From contig JAKJED010000003.1 of assembly GCA_022705575.1 (NCBI GenBank), forward strand, positions 1 through 42,775: 42,775 nucleotides of DNA. The letters run 5' to 3'. A program made the translations under genes and the position numbers. Position 1 is the stretch's first letter. Every line of letters starts with the position of its first letter. Of this stretch, positions 35,544 to 42,775 are shown piece by piece. The notes beneath the pieces are model-generated. The model was not told where the DNA came from, did no database searches, and saw only the letters and a program-made list of their open reading frames with translations. This DNA comes from Patescibacteria group bacterium. Its GTDB lineage: Bacteria; Patescibacteriota; Minisyncoccia; RBG-13-40-8-A.

Positions 35544-35641
35544 AGGTTTGGGCTTTTCCCTTTTCGCTCGCCACTACTTGGGGAATTACTTTTGTTCTCT
35601 ATTCCTCCGGCTACTGAGATGTTTCACTTCGCCGAGTTCGC

Positions 35642-35662
35642 GCTCCGACACAAGGTCGGAGC
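35642..35662. repeat. 23S palindrome CTCCGAC/GTCGGAG, copy 2
   Basis: GCTCCGAC-ACAAG-GTCGGAGC has the same stem and nearly the same loop as the copy at 34463-34481, but in a different domain of the molecule. Confidence 0.7.
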
Positions 35663-35934
35663 AATTGCGTTTAGACGCAATTGAGTTTCCTCATTCGGAA
35701 ATTCCCGGATCACAGGTTGCTACACACCTCCCCGAGACTTATCGCAGTTACGCCACGTCCTTCGTCGCCTTCTAGTGTCAAGGCATCCGCCATATACCCT
35801 TAATTAACCTGCTTAATTTAGCTGGCAATTTTTAGATACTACTACTTTATAATTTACTCGATTAAATGCTCTTTTATAATTTACTTGATGTCGAAACATA
35901 TTCTATTGTCAAGGTCGTTCAATTTTATGATTTT

Positions 35935-35956
35935 AAAAAACCGCTTTTTAAGCGGT
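35935..35956 (-). terminator. intrinsic terminator between the rRNA promoter and 23S
   Basis: On the minus strand ACCGCTT pairs with AAGCGGT around an AAA loop, followed by a run of six T. Its place, downstream of a promoter and upstream of 23S, is unexpected for a simple rRNA leader. Confidence 0.75.
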
Positions 35957-36043
35957 CCAATTAACTCAAGGTATGAAAATACCTGGTTTCATTAACCGCC
36001 TGTTTTCACTAATTGTTTTTGGTTTTTTCTCATAATTCTTTAT
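35935..36043 (-). ncRNA. candidate leader RNA or small RNA upstream of 23S
   Basis: A promoter (36050-36078) and an intrinsic terminator (35935-35956) bracket about 110 bases with no conserved gene. The RNA has a hairpin AGGTAT-TTTC-ATACCT and the arm GCGGTT, which could pair with GACCGC of the terminator stem, giving an antiterminator alternative. Two mini-frames, MRKNQKQLVKTGG and MKPGIFIP, overlap at TAATG. It could be an attenuating leader of the rRNA or an independent RNA. Confidence 0.4.
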
Positions 36044-36049
36044 GTTGTT

Positions 36050-36078
36050 AGTTTATGCGAAAAAAAATCGTGTGTCAA
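36050..36078 (-). promoter_or_regulatory. promoter upstream of the 23S leader
   Basis: A perfect TTGACA (36073-36078), a 17-base spacer and TAAACT (36050-36055) on the minus strand. The stretch from here to 35834 contains no coding gene. A weaker second set (TTGAAC then TATGTT) lies after the terminator and could drive 23S directly. Confidence 0.7.
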
Positions 36079-36143
36079 GTGAAATTCACAACAACACCAT
36101 TCGTTTTTTAATAATCCATAATAAAAATTAACACTGTCTATGT

Positions 36144-36389
36144 TTATTTATTTAAAAAGCTTTCTATGTTTTCTCCTAAATCGATAAATATGCCAGTATT
36201 TTTATAAATTTTAATACATTTTTTTATGTTATCTTCTTCTGAAACTTTCTCTATGCAATTTACGACAATATTATCGATTATCATTGCGTTGTGTTTATAT
36301 ATCGCAACATAAAAATAACCAACACAAACAATGAATATAATAAAAATTATTATTAATTTAAACCAATTTTCTTTTAAGAATTTTCTCAT
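36144..36389 (-). CDS. 81-residue single-pass membrane protein
   Basis: It starts MRKFLKENWFK, then one strong membrane helix (about 11-30), then about 50 residues outside with two cysteines (Cys46 and Cys59) and acidic charge. I recognise no family. It is the last gene of a four-gene minus-strand operon with an XRE regulator, an ImmA/IrrE protease and a zinc-ribbon protein, seven bases after the zinc-ribbon gene. It could be the effector or sensor part of that module, but this is inference from position only. Confidence 0.7.
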   Translation of the reverse strand: MRKFLKENWFKLIIIFIIFIVCVGYFYVAIYKHNAMIIDNIVVNCIEKVSEEDNIKKCIKIYKNTGIFIDLGENIESFLNK

Positions 36390-36396
36390 AAATTTA

Positions 36397-36549
36397 TTAT
36401 TTGTTTGAATTTAATTTATTCTGTTTAAATGTTTGTTTTTCAAATTCTCGTATAAATCCACATTTTTTACACTTTTGGATAATATATTCTTTGTTTTTGT
36501 CCACACCGTTTTCTAAAAATTTTTTACATTTATTACAAGGATGCAACAT
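36397..36549 (-). CDS. 50-residue zinc-ribbon protein
   Basis: The frame begins MLHPCNKCKKFLENGVDKNK and ends KLNSNK. Two CxxC knuckles, CNKC (5-8) and CKKC (27-30), are spaced as in a rubredoxin-like or ribosomal-type zinc ribbon, so one zinc ion is likely. The rest is basic and hydrophilic. It lies between the protease gene (9-base gap) and the membrane protein (7-base gap) and is in step with the operon. It may bind DNA or another protein. It is too short for most gene finders. Confidence 0.72.
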   Translation of the reverse strand: MLHPCNKCKKFLENGVDKNKEYIIQKCKKCGFIREFEKQTFKQNKLNSNK

Positions 36550-36558
36550 AAATTTATT

Positions 36559-37194
36559 TTATTGTTTAATTTGTGTTTGATTTTTAAAAAATTCTAAATC
36601 GCTTAATGCAATTTCAATTGATTCCGGAGATACCCCAAAAAATTTTGACAAAGGATTGGCAATATAAGATTTTAATGTATTTATATCGATATTGCCAAAA
36701 TTCTTTATTTTCTCAACATTTTTATATTCAATCCTAAATCTTTCTTCCAAGGCTTGCCTAGGCACTAAAAAATATGTGGCAAATTTATTGGCTTGTGTTT
36801 CCAAATAACTATATTGTTCTCTAGGAATCAAATCTAAAAAACTGTAAAATTTTTCGATTGAATTAATTTTCCAAGTAGAATAAAATTCCTTATGTAAAAT
36901 ATAATGGCCTATTTCATGGGCTAATGAAAATCTTAAACGATTTTGTCTGCGTTCATCGTTATACAAATTATCATCAACATACAATGACTCCCAATCAGAC
37001 GTAATCAAGGTATCTGTATTACAAATTTTTTCTAAATTGGGAATGGGAATAATATTAATTTTCAATTTAAAATCAATAATTTTTTCGATATTTATAGGAA
37101 ATTCTTGATCCCAATATTTGTTACGAAACGATTCTGCTTTCGTTTTTATTAGATCATTATTAATATAGGGAGTTTTTAAATCCGAATAATTCAT
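36559..37194 (-). CDS. ImmA/IrrE family metallo-endopeptidase
   Basis: The 211-residue protein has the zinc-protease motif LRFSLAHEIGHYILH (HEIGH at 93-97) and the third-ligand region ETQANKFATYFLVPRQALEERF of the ImmA/IrrE family (PF06114). Members cleave a cognate XRE repressor when triggered by damage or a partner, and pairs of this kind control mobile elements and stress genes or act as toxin-antitoxin modules. The gene lies five bases after an XRE regulator. The C-terminal segment (NIDINTLKSYIANPLSKFFGVSPESIEIAL) resembles a small winged helix. The cognate substrate here is inferred from position. Confidence 0.9.
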   Translation of the reverse strand: MNYSDLKTPYINNDLIKTKAESFRNKYWDQEFPINIEKIIDFKLKINIIPIPNLEKICNTDTLITSDWESLYVDDNLYNDERRQNRLRFSLAHEIGHYILHKEFYSTWKINSIEKFYSFLDLIPREQYSYLETQANKFATYFLVPRQALEERFRIEYKNVEKIKNFGNIDINTLKSYIANPLSKFFGVSPESIEIALSDLEFFKNQTQIKQ

Positions 37195-37199
37195 TTTTT

Positions 37200-37577
37200 C
37201 TATGCGTTTCTAATCAATTCTATTAATCTATCAATTTCTTCCTTGGTCGGCTTTTCATTGCGCAAGGTACGAAACACGGCTGGTAAATATTTAAACGCAT
37301 CTTCGCGAGATAAAACATCCTCTGGAATAATTCCTTGGGCCACTAAAGCACTATCAATAAATTCTTTAAATTCTTTTGATTGACTTTTAATGCCTAATAC
37401 TCTCGCCCATTTTGACAAAACTTTTTCGTCTGATGGTGGAGAAATAATTCCTCGCTCAATTTTACTCCAATTACTCGCATCATAATCAACTTCTTTACAA
37501 ATTTCTCTTAAGCTTAATTCTTTTTCAATTCTTAAATTTTTTAAATTTTCACCAAATTTTTTTAAATTTTTCAACAT
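37200..37577 (-). CDS. XRE family transcriptional regulator
   Basis: The 125-residue protein has an N-terminal Cro/CI helix-turn-helix (GENLKNLRIEKELSLREICKEVDYDASNWSKIERG, about 8-45) and a helical C-terminal part (about 50-125) that probably dimerises and could hold the site cut by its neighbour. It is the first gene of the operon with the ImmA/IrrE protease. A perfect inverted repeat centred on the operon's -10 box is the natural binding site, so it should repress itself. The leader is about 35 bases, with no clear Shine-Dalgarno site. Confidence 0.9.
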   Translation of the reverse strand: MLKNLKKFGENLKNLRIEKELSLREICKEVDYDASNWSKIERGIISPPSDEKVLSKWARVLGIKSQSKEFKEFIDSALVAQGIIPEDVLSREDAFKYLPAVFRTLRNEKPTKEEIDRLIELIRNA

Positions 37578-37603
37578 ATTTTTAAAAATAATTAATATTG
37601 ACC

Positions 37604-37627
37604 TTTGTGGTAAGTATATACCACAAA
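37604..37627. promoter_or_regulatory. operator overlapping the XRE promoter
   Basis: TTTGTGGTA-N6-TACCACAAA is a perfect 9-bp inverted repeat. Its six central bases are exactly the -10 box (TATACT on the minus strand), so a bound dimer would block open complex formation. I expect the XRE protein to bind here. Confidence 0.8.
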
Positions 37628-37641
37628 AAATCCGCTGTCAA
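37613..37641 (-). promoter_or_regulatory. promoter of the XRE-ImmA operon
   Basis: TTGACA (37636-37641), a 17-base spacer and TATACT (37613-37618) on the minus strand. The start lies about 35 bases before the XRE ATG. Confidence 0.8.
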
Positions 37642-37653
37642 TACCTAAAACCA

Positions 37654-37679
37654 AAAACCCGGGCATATGCCCGGGTTTT
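37654..37679. terminator. terminator between the MscS-like gene and the XRE operon
   Basis: A perfect 26-base palindrome (AAAACCCGGGCAT / ATGCCCGGGTTTT) whose ends can act as T runs. It closes the upstream minus-strand unit just before the XRE promoter. Confidence 0.8.
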
Positions 37680-37701
37680 GTGAATAATCTGAATTTTACG
37701 A

Positions 37702-38370
37702 TTATTTCTCAGTTAAATCTGTTTTAATTTTATCAAGAACTCTTGCTGCCATATCTTTACCGCCCAAACCAAATGCCAAACCGCCGGCAATTGCAATCAT
37801 AGCGATAATTCCCATAACAATTGTCTGAATCAGGGTTGTGGCAATTCCTAATTGCGTTAAAGCAATTATAAAACTAAAAATCAAAATTGCCCACTTCACG
37901 ATTCCAGCAATTGCTGATGAAGAATGTAGTCCCGCAGCATCAGCGCTTGCCTTAACTAATTTATACATAAATTTAGCAATAATCGTCGCTGCCAATAAAA
38001 CTATTGCCGCTACTACTACACTTGGAATATAATACAAAATACTCTGCAAGAACAATGTTACCTGTGTTAATCCAAGAATATCAACTGCGGCCATCAAAAA
38101 TACGATTATCAAAAACCATTTTACAAGTTCCTCAAAAAATTTCCCCGAATCTAATTTTATTTTTGCTTTTGACAGAACCTTTTCAAATCCAATTTTTAAC
38201 AAAAGCGAATCTAATTTAATTATTTTTATTAATTTGTTGATTAATTTTCCTATAAAAATTGCAACCAACCAACCAACAATAAAAACAATTAAAGCCGCCA
38301 CAAGAGTCGGAAGAAATCCGATAAATCCCTCCCAAACTCCTTTTAATGAATCTAATAAAATTTCTAACAT
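37702..38370 (-). CDS. conserved TM-helix (MscS-related, CmpX-like) membrane protein
   Basis: The 222-residue product has about five membrane helices and two copies of the MscS-type TM helix repeat (PF05552): PTLVAALIVFIVGWLVAIFIGKLI and PSVVVAAIVLLAATIIAKFMYKLV. It ends in an MscS-like pore-lining stretch GIIAMIAIAGGLAFGLGGKDMAARVLDKI, without the large cytoplasmic domain of true MscS. It is a probable small-conductance channel or stress-related membrane protein. It is a single gene between a divergent intergenic region and the XRE operon terminator. Confidence 0.85.
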   Translation of the reverse strand: MLEILLDSLKGVWEGFIGFLPTLVAALIVFIVGWLVAIFIGKLINKLIKIIKLDSLLLKIGFEKVLSKAKIKLDSGKFFEELVKWFLIIVFLMAAVDILGLTQVTLFLQSILYYIPSVVVAAIVLLAATIIAKFMYKLVKASADAAGLHSSSAIAGIVKWAILIFSFIIALTQLGIATTLIQTIVMGIIAMIAIAGGLAFGLGGKDMAARVLDKIKTDLTEK

Positions 38371-38441
38371 ATGCGTTAATTAATAATTAGTAATTAATAA
38401 TTATTTCCTTTTTTACATTATATATTTTCCCTCTTTTTATA

Positions 38442-39326
38442 TTATAACACAAATTGAATTGTCAATCCAGAAATGATACTAATCAACAACAGCAAAAATA
38501 AAATTTTAAAAATATTTTTCTTGTTTTTTTCTTCACGAAATAAAATTAAAATCCCCAACCCCGCCCCAGAACAAAGTCCGGCCATTAAAGAGCCGAAATT
38601 AATTATGTCATCAAAATATAATTCCGTAATCACCACCGATGCCGCACAATTGGGGATAATTCCAATCATAGCAGAAAAAATCGGCTGAAAAAAACTATTA
38701 TGTTGTAAAAACAATTTTAAATTTTCCTCACCTATTTGAAAAATTAATACGCCAAGTAAAAAAGAAATTACTAAAATAAAAATAAAAATTTTAAAAGTAT
38801 GAATTATGGGATGCAAAAAATTAATTTTACTGTGACCACAGCAGGCATGTTCACTTTCCGACAATTTATGATGATGAGTTACATCATCTTTGCCTTGAGC
38901 ATAAGCGCCAGCATGAGCAAATATTTTTTGATTTGTTTTTTTAAAGAAAAAATCTATGACATAGCCGGCAACAATTGCAATAACAATTTTTGTTAAAATT
39001 AACGGCACAATAATTTTAATTTTATCCGGACGCGATAAAATCATCGGAATTGCTTCGTCGGAAGTCGCCAAATAAACTGCCAATAATGTTCCGATTGTTA
39101 AAAGACGCTGAGAATATAATGCGGTAGCAATAACCGAAAAACCGCACTGCGGAAAACTTCCGGTTAATGCGCCAATTGCCGGACCAGATTTTTTTGCTTT
39201 TTGTATTTTTTCACGAATTTTATCGCCAAATTTATATTCAATTAATTCAATCGCAATATAAACCACCAACAGTATCGGCGCCATTTTTGCACTATCAATC
39301 AACGCCTCCCAAAAAATTTCTTTCAT
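38442..39326 (-). CDS. putative metal (arsenic/manganese-type) exporter
   Basis: The 294-residue membrane protein matches the ArsP_2/putative heavy-metal exporter family (PF11449). Two signature half-repeats are seen: GALTGSFPQCGFSVIATALYS near residue 60 and GIIPNCAASVVITELYFDD near 220, each with a membrane-embedded cysteine. The linker HHHKLSESEHACCGHSK is rich in histidine and cysteine and probably binds metal. About eight helices are visible. The substrate is not fixed by sequence. It shares its -35 box with the divergent murD promoter. Confidence 0.85.
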   Translation of the reverse strand: MKEIFWEALIDSAKMAPILLVVYIAIELIEYKFGDKIREKIQKAKKSGPAIGALTGSFPQCGFSVIATALYSQRLLTIGTLLAVYLATSDEAIPMILSRPDKIKIIVPLILTKIVIAIVAGYVIDFFFKKTNQKIFAHAGAYAQGKDDVTHHHKLSESEHACCGHSKINFLHPIIHTFKIFIFILVISFLLGVLIFQIGEENLKLFLQHNSFFQPIFSAMIGIIPNCAASVVITELYFDDIINFGSLMAGLCSGAGLGILILFREEKNKKNIFKILFLLLLISIISGLTIQFVL

Positions 39327-39332
39327 AAAATT

Positions 39333-39360
39333 ATGATATCATTATTAAATACTTTGTAAA
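39333..39360 (-). promoter_or_regulatory. promoter of the metal exporter gene
   Basis: TTTACA (39355-39360), a 16-base spacer and TATCAT (39333-39338) on the minus strand lie six bases before the ATG. The -35 overlaps the murD -35 on the opposite strand. Confidence 0.65.
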
Positions 39361-39382
39361 ACCATTTTACCCGTGATAATAT
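39354..39382 (+). promoter_or_regulatory. murD promoter
   Basis: TTGTAA (39354-39359), a 17-base spacer and TAATAT (39377-39382, with TG before it) end six bases before the murD ATG, so the message should be leaderless. Confidence 0.75.
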
Positions 39383-39388
39383 CAAAAT

Positions 39389-40726
39389 ATGGAAAATTAT
39401 AAGAAATATTTTAAAAACAAAAGAATAATTATTATGGGACTCGGACTTTTGGGCCGAGGGATTGGCGTCGCAAAATTCTTGGCAAAATACGGCGCCAACC
39501 TTTTAATTACCGATTTAAAAACTGAAGAACAACTCGCCTCCTCTCTAAAACAACTTAAAAAATTCAAAAACATAAAATATATTTTGGGACAACACCGACT
39601 GGAAGATTTTTATCAAGCAGATATGTTAATTAAAGCGGCAAATGTTCCACTTGATTCAATTTTCTTGGCAGAAGCAAGAAAAAATAATATTCCCATTGAA
39701 ATGGATGCTTCTTTGTTTGCAAAATTTACTAATGTAAAAATTATCGGCATTACTGGAACGCGCGGAAAATCAACGGTCACAAAATTAATTTATGAAGGAC
39801 TGAAAAAATATTATAAAAAAGGAAATGTTTGGCTTGGAGGAAATGTGCGCGGACTCGCTACCTTACCCTTGTTAGAAAAGGTAAAAGATAACGATATTAT
39901 TATCTTGGAGCTTGATTCTTGGCAATTACAAGGATTCGGCGAAGCAAAAATCAGTCCACATATTGCTGTTTTTACAACTTTTATGAACGACCATATGAAT
40001 TATTACAAAAACGATATGCAACAATATTTTGACGACAAAACGGAAATTTTTAAATACCAAACAAAAAATGATTTTCTGGTTATCGGCGAGCAAGCAATGT
40101 TAGAAATAAAGAAAAGATTTCCGTATAATAAAATCCAAAGTAAGATAACCGTTGTTAATGAAGACAAAATCAGAAATTTGAAAACCAAATTAATCGGCGA
40201 ACACAATAAAACCAATATCGCCTTGGCAGTTGAAGTTTTTAGAATAATGAAACTAAATCAAACACAGATTAAGCAGACAATCAAAAATTTCAAACCCGAA
40301 CCCGGACGTTTGGAAATGATTTTTAAAAAAAACGGCATTACTTATTATAATGATAATAACGCTACAACTCCGGACGCAACTATTGCCGCATTAAACTCTT
40401 TATATAAAAACAAAAAAAATATTATTTTAATTTGCGGAGGCGCTGACAAAGAATTAAAATTCAACGATATGATAAGAGTTATAGCAAATACAGTCAAAAA
40501 TATTATATTTTTTAAAGGGACTGCGACTGATAAAATTTTAAGTAGCTTATCTAATAATTTTCCTGAACATGTTGTTGTTGATTCAATGAAATCCGCTGTT
40601 CAAGAGGCACGCAAATTTGCAAAAAAAGGAGACATTATTTTGTTGTCTCCCGGCGCAGCCTCCTTCGGCGTTTTCAAAAACGAATACGACCGCAGTGATC
40701 AGTTTATAAAATATGTAAAGAAATAA
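39389..40726 (+). CDS. murD: UDP-N-acetylmuramoylalanine-D-glutamate ligase
   Basis: MurD adds D-glutamate to UDP-MurNAc-L-Ala in wall synthesis. The 445-residue Mur ligase has an N-terminal Rossmann-like part (IIIMGLGLLGRGIGVAKFLAKYGA), the P-loop GITGTRGKSTVTKLI (usual GTNGKTT), the central ELDSWQLQG, and the C-terminal KPEPGRLEMIF with YYNDNNATTPDAT. The P-loop threonine-rich tail is retained as STVTK. It is followed after one base by murC, forming a compact murDC operon. Confidence 0.95.
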   Translation: MENYKKYFKNKRIIIMGLGLLGRGIGVAKFLAKYGANLLITDLKTEEQLASSLKQLKKFKNIKYILGQHRLEDFYQADMLIKAANVPLDSIFLAEARKNNIPIEMDASLFAKFTNVKIIGITGTRGKSTVTKLIYEGLKKYYKKGNVWLGGNVRGLATLPLLEKVKDNDIIILELDSWQLQGFGEAKISPHIAVFTTFMNDHMNYYKNDMQQYFDDKTEIFKYQTKNDFLVIGEQAMLEIKKRFPYNKIQSKITVVNEDKIRNLKTKLIGEHNKTNIALAVEVFRIMKLNQTQIKQTIKNFKPEPGRLEMIFKKNGITYYNDNNATTPDATIAALNSLYKNKKNIILICGGADKELKFNDMIRVIANTVKNIIFFKGTATDKILSSLSNNFPEHVVVDSMKSAVQEARKFAKKGDIILLSPGAASFGVFKNEYDRSDQFIKYVKK

Positions 40727-40727
40727 A

Positions 40728-42041
40728 ATGTTTGAGCATATCAAAAAAATACATTTTATTGGGATTGGGGGTGTGGGAGTTTCGGCAATTGCCAGAATGG
40801 CACGTTTAAAAGGAATAAAAGTTACTGGCTCTGACATTGCAACAAATAAAATGACCGAAAGAATCCAAACTATTCACGGTAAAATTTTTATTGGACACAA
40901 ACGCGAAAATCTGCCTCAAGACGCAGATTTAATTATTTATTCCCCTGCCATCACCGAAGACAATCCGGAAATGATTTACGCCAAAGAATTGAATATTCCC
41001 ACTTATTCTTATCCAGAAATTTTAGGAATGATTTCAAAAGATATGTTTACAATTGCTGTTGCGGGTACTCATGGTAAAACAACTACCACCTCAATGCTTG
41101 CCGAACTTTTTATTTACGGCAATATGGATCCGACCGTTGTCGTGGGCGGTCTTTTAAAAAAACAAGAAGACAATTTTGTTCTTGGAAGCAGCAAATATTT
41201 TATTGTTGAGGCCTGTGAATACAAAGAATCATTTTTAAATCTGACTCCGAATATTTTAATAATTTTAAATATTGATAATGATCATTTAGATTATTATGGC
41301 ACCATTGAAAATATAAAAAATGCATTTAAAAAGTTGATTGAGAAAACCCATGACGATGGATACATAATTTACAATGGTGAAGACAAAAACATTTTGGATG
41401 TTTTAAAAAATACGACAACCAACGCTAAAAAATTAAATTATTTGGAAGCAAAAGCCAATATTAAGCTCTCGATTCCCGGCGAATACAATCTTAAAAATGC
41501 CAAAGCAGCATTCGCCACGGCAAGATTAAACGGAATTACAGAAAACACTGCTTTAAAAATTCTAAAAAATTATACTGGCACCTGGCGCAGGTTTGAATTT
41601 ATGGGACAAGCAAAAAACAACGCCTTGCTTTATAATGATTACGGACACCACCCAACAGAAATTAAAGCAACATTAAAAGCAATGAAAGAAAAATTTCCGA
41701 ACAATAAGTTGATTGTTGTTTTCCAGCCGCATTTATTTTCACGCACAAAACTTTTAATTAATGATTTTGCAAAAAGTTTTGATTTGGCTGATGAAATAAT
41801 TATTTCTGATATTTATGCTGCACGGGAAAAAAACGATTATGCCATACATGCAAAAGATTTGGTAGAAAAAATTCAAAAAGCCCATTATATTGGGCCCAAT
41901 TGCGAAATCAAAAAATATTTAGAACAAAATATGAAATCAAATGATATCATCCTCTTCCAAGGCGCTGGAGATGTATACAAAATTGGGGAAGAAATTATCT
42001 CAACGTCCAACCACCATCAACAACAATCACCTGACCGGTAA
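40728..42041 (+). CDS. murC: UDP-N-acetylmuramate-L-alanine ligase
   Basis: MurC adds L-alanine to UDP-MurNAc, the first amino acid of the stem peptide. The 437-residue product begins IHFIGIGGVGVSAIARM and has the P-loop GTHGKTTTTSML, EACEYKESFLNLTPNILIILNIDNDH, GTWRRFEFMGQ and the C-terminal DYGHHPTEIKATL. The last 15 residues (SNHHQQQSPDR) are unusual and lie in the 47-base overlap with the convergent dehydrogenase gene. The first start codon is used one base after the murD stop. Confidence 0.95.
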   Translation: MFEHIKKIHFIGIGGVGVSAIARMARLKGIKVTGSDIATNKMTERIQTIHGKIFIGHKRENLPQDADLIIYSPAITEDNPEMIYAKELNIPTYSYPEILGMISKDMFTIAVAGTHGKTTTTSMLAELFIYGNMDPTVVVGGLLKKQEDNFVLGSSKYFIVEACEYKESFLNLTPNILIILNIDNDHLDYYGTIENIKNAFKKLIEKTHDDGYIIYNGEDKNILDVLKNTTTNAKKLNYLEAKANIKLSIPGEYNLKNAKAAFATARLNGITENTALKILKNYTGTWRRFEFMGQAKNNALLYNDYGHHPTEIKATLKAMKEKFPNNKLIVVFQPHLFSRTKLLINDFAKSFDLADEIIISDIYAAREKNDYAIHAKDLVEKIQKAHYIGPNCEIKKYLEQNMKSNDIILFQGAGDVYKIGEEIISTSNHHQQQSPDR

Positions 42042-42729
42042 TATAATTTGATTTTTCCGAAGCAAGAAATACAACTGCATTGGCAATATCTTCAGATGTG
42101 CCCATCCTCGCCCAAGGAATAGCAGAAATTGTCTGCTTTTTTTGTTCTTCGCTTGAAGTGGCCCCCGGAGTATCGATTGCTCCCGGTGCAATTACGTTTA
42201 CATTAATTTTTTTCTGAGCCAATTCTAATGCCAAAGCTCTAACCATTGCATTTACTCCACCTTTTGAAGCGCAATAATGAACCAACCCTTCAAAACCAAC
42301 AAAAGCCGCAATTGAAGAAATATTTATAATTTTACTACCCGAATTCATTTCTTTGGCAGCTGTTTGCGAGCATAAAAATATACTTTTTAAATTTACATTC
42401 ATTACTTTATCCCAATCAGATTCTGTCATTTCCATAAAAGACTTAAAAGGATAAATTCCGGCATTGTTCACTAAAATATCAAGTTTACCGAATTTTTCAA
42501 TCGTTTTTTTAATTAAGTTATCAACTTCATCTTTTTTAGAGACATCGCATTTTACAGCCAAACCCCGAACTCCTAATTTTTCTATTTCCTCTACAACTTT
42601 TTTACAATCATCTTCAACAATATCGCTAACCACAATATTGCACCCCTCTTTTACCAGAGCCAAAACAATTCCTTTGCCAATTCCTTGTCTCGCCCCCGTA
42701 ACTATTGCTGTTTTGTTTTTCAAAGACAT
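41995..42729 (-). CDS. short-chain dehydrogenase/reductase, FabG-like
   Basis: The 244-residue classical SDR has the cofactor loop TGARQGIGKGI, the NNAG motif (LVNNAGIYPFKSF), the catalytic Ser-Tyr-Lys with HYCASKGGV, and the C-terminal YITGQVIVVDGGW typical of FabG-like proteins. It probably reduces a 3-keto group with NAD(P)H. Without other fatty-acid genes beside it, the substrate (acyl carrier, sugar or other) is open. Its 3' end overlaps murC by 47 bases. Confidence 0.92.
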   Translation of the reverse strand: MSLKNKTAIVTGARQGIGKGIVLALVKEGCNIVVSDIVEDDCKKVVEEIEKLGVRGLAVKCDVSKKDEVDNLIKKTIEKFGKLDILVNNAGIYPFKSFMEMTESDWDKVMNVNLKSIFLCSQTAAKEMNSGSKIINISSIAAFVGFEGLVHYCASKGGVNAMVRALALELAQKKINVNVIAPGAIDTPGATSSEEQKKQTISAIPWARMGTSEDIANAVVFLASEKSNYITGQVIVVDGGWTLR

Positions 42730-42775
42730 ATTTTTTATTATTAAATTTATTAATAGACTAAGTTTAACTTGGTGG

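Noticed and set aside
35421-35775. Frames opposite 23S domain I
   Set aside because: They fall in a variable rRNA helix and its repeats and have no ribosome-binding site.

Overview
The window looks like a chromosomal segment of a small-genome, AT-rich bacterium, most likely a member of the Candidate Phyla Radiation (Patescibacteria). The grounds are short intergenic gaps, many compact proteins, few Shine-Dalgarno sites, many promoters placed 6-8 bases before the start codon, and a 23S rRNA gene that carries a group I intron and enlarged helix tips. The standard code fits, because UGA ends several clear genes. No name below phylum level can be supported.

Layout. 1-870: the end of an upstream unit, then a lone transglutaminase-fold protein. 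865-5007 (minus): dnaG-rpoD-tgt, a primase/sigma operon. 5110-10559 (minus): envelope and housekeeping genes (DedA, a C39-like peptidase, a sugar nucleotidyltransferase, tRNA-Ser, HtpX, LemA, a minimal nucleotidyltransferase). 10623-13910 (plus): a 51-residue basic protein, a PF04020 membrane protein, SecG, a peptide-binding protein, a cupin-type phosphoglucose isomerase and tRNA-Leu. 14051-18150: a tRNA-binding protein and trpS, a convergent phosphohexomutase, then rpsF-ssb-rpsR. 18277-29388 (minus): recA, a small Ig-like membrane protein, ftsK, rpoC, rpoB and a TsaB-like fragment. 29640-31820: an orphan small gene, rodA and a membrane protein.

31905-35818 (minus) holds 5S and 23S rRNA with no 16S beside them. 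The 23S gene is interrupted by a 714-base group I intron at the site E. coli numbering calls about 2593, the site used by the Chlamydomonas chloroplast I-CreI intron. The intron encodes an I-CreI-like homing endonuclease. A separate promoter and a terminator-bearing leader lie upstream of the rRNA unit. 36144-37577 (minus) is a four-gene accessory operon (XRE regulator, ImmA/IrrE protease, tiny zinc ribbon, tiny membrane protein) whose operator is centred on its -10 box. 37702-42729: two membrane proteins, then murD-murC, and a convergent short-chain dehydrogenase.

Together the genes cover replication, transcription, translation and wall synthesis (MurC, MurD, RodA, FtsK). The less ordinary signals are the rRNA intron, palindromes shared between 23S helix tips and the dnaG coding frame, two families of dispersed 5' repeats (ssb/rpsR/recA, and the tRNA-binding and mutase genes), a recurring leaderless-promoter layout, and the XRE-ImmA operon.
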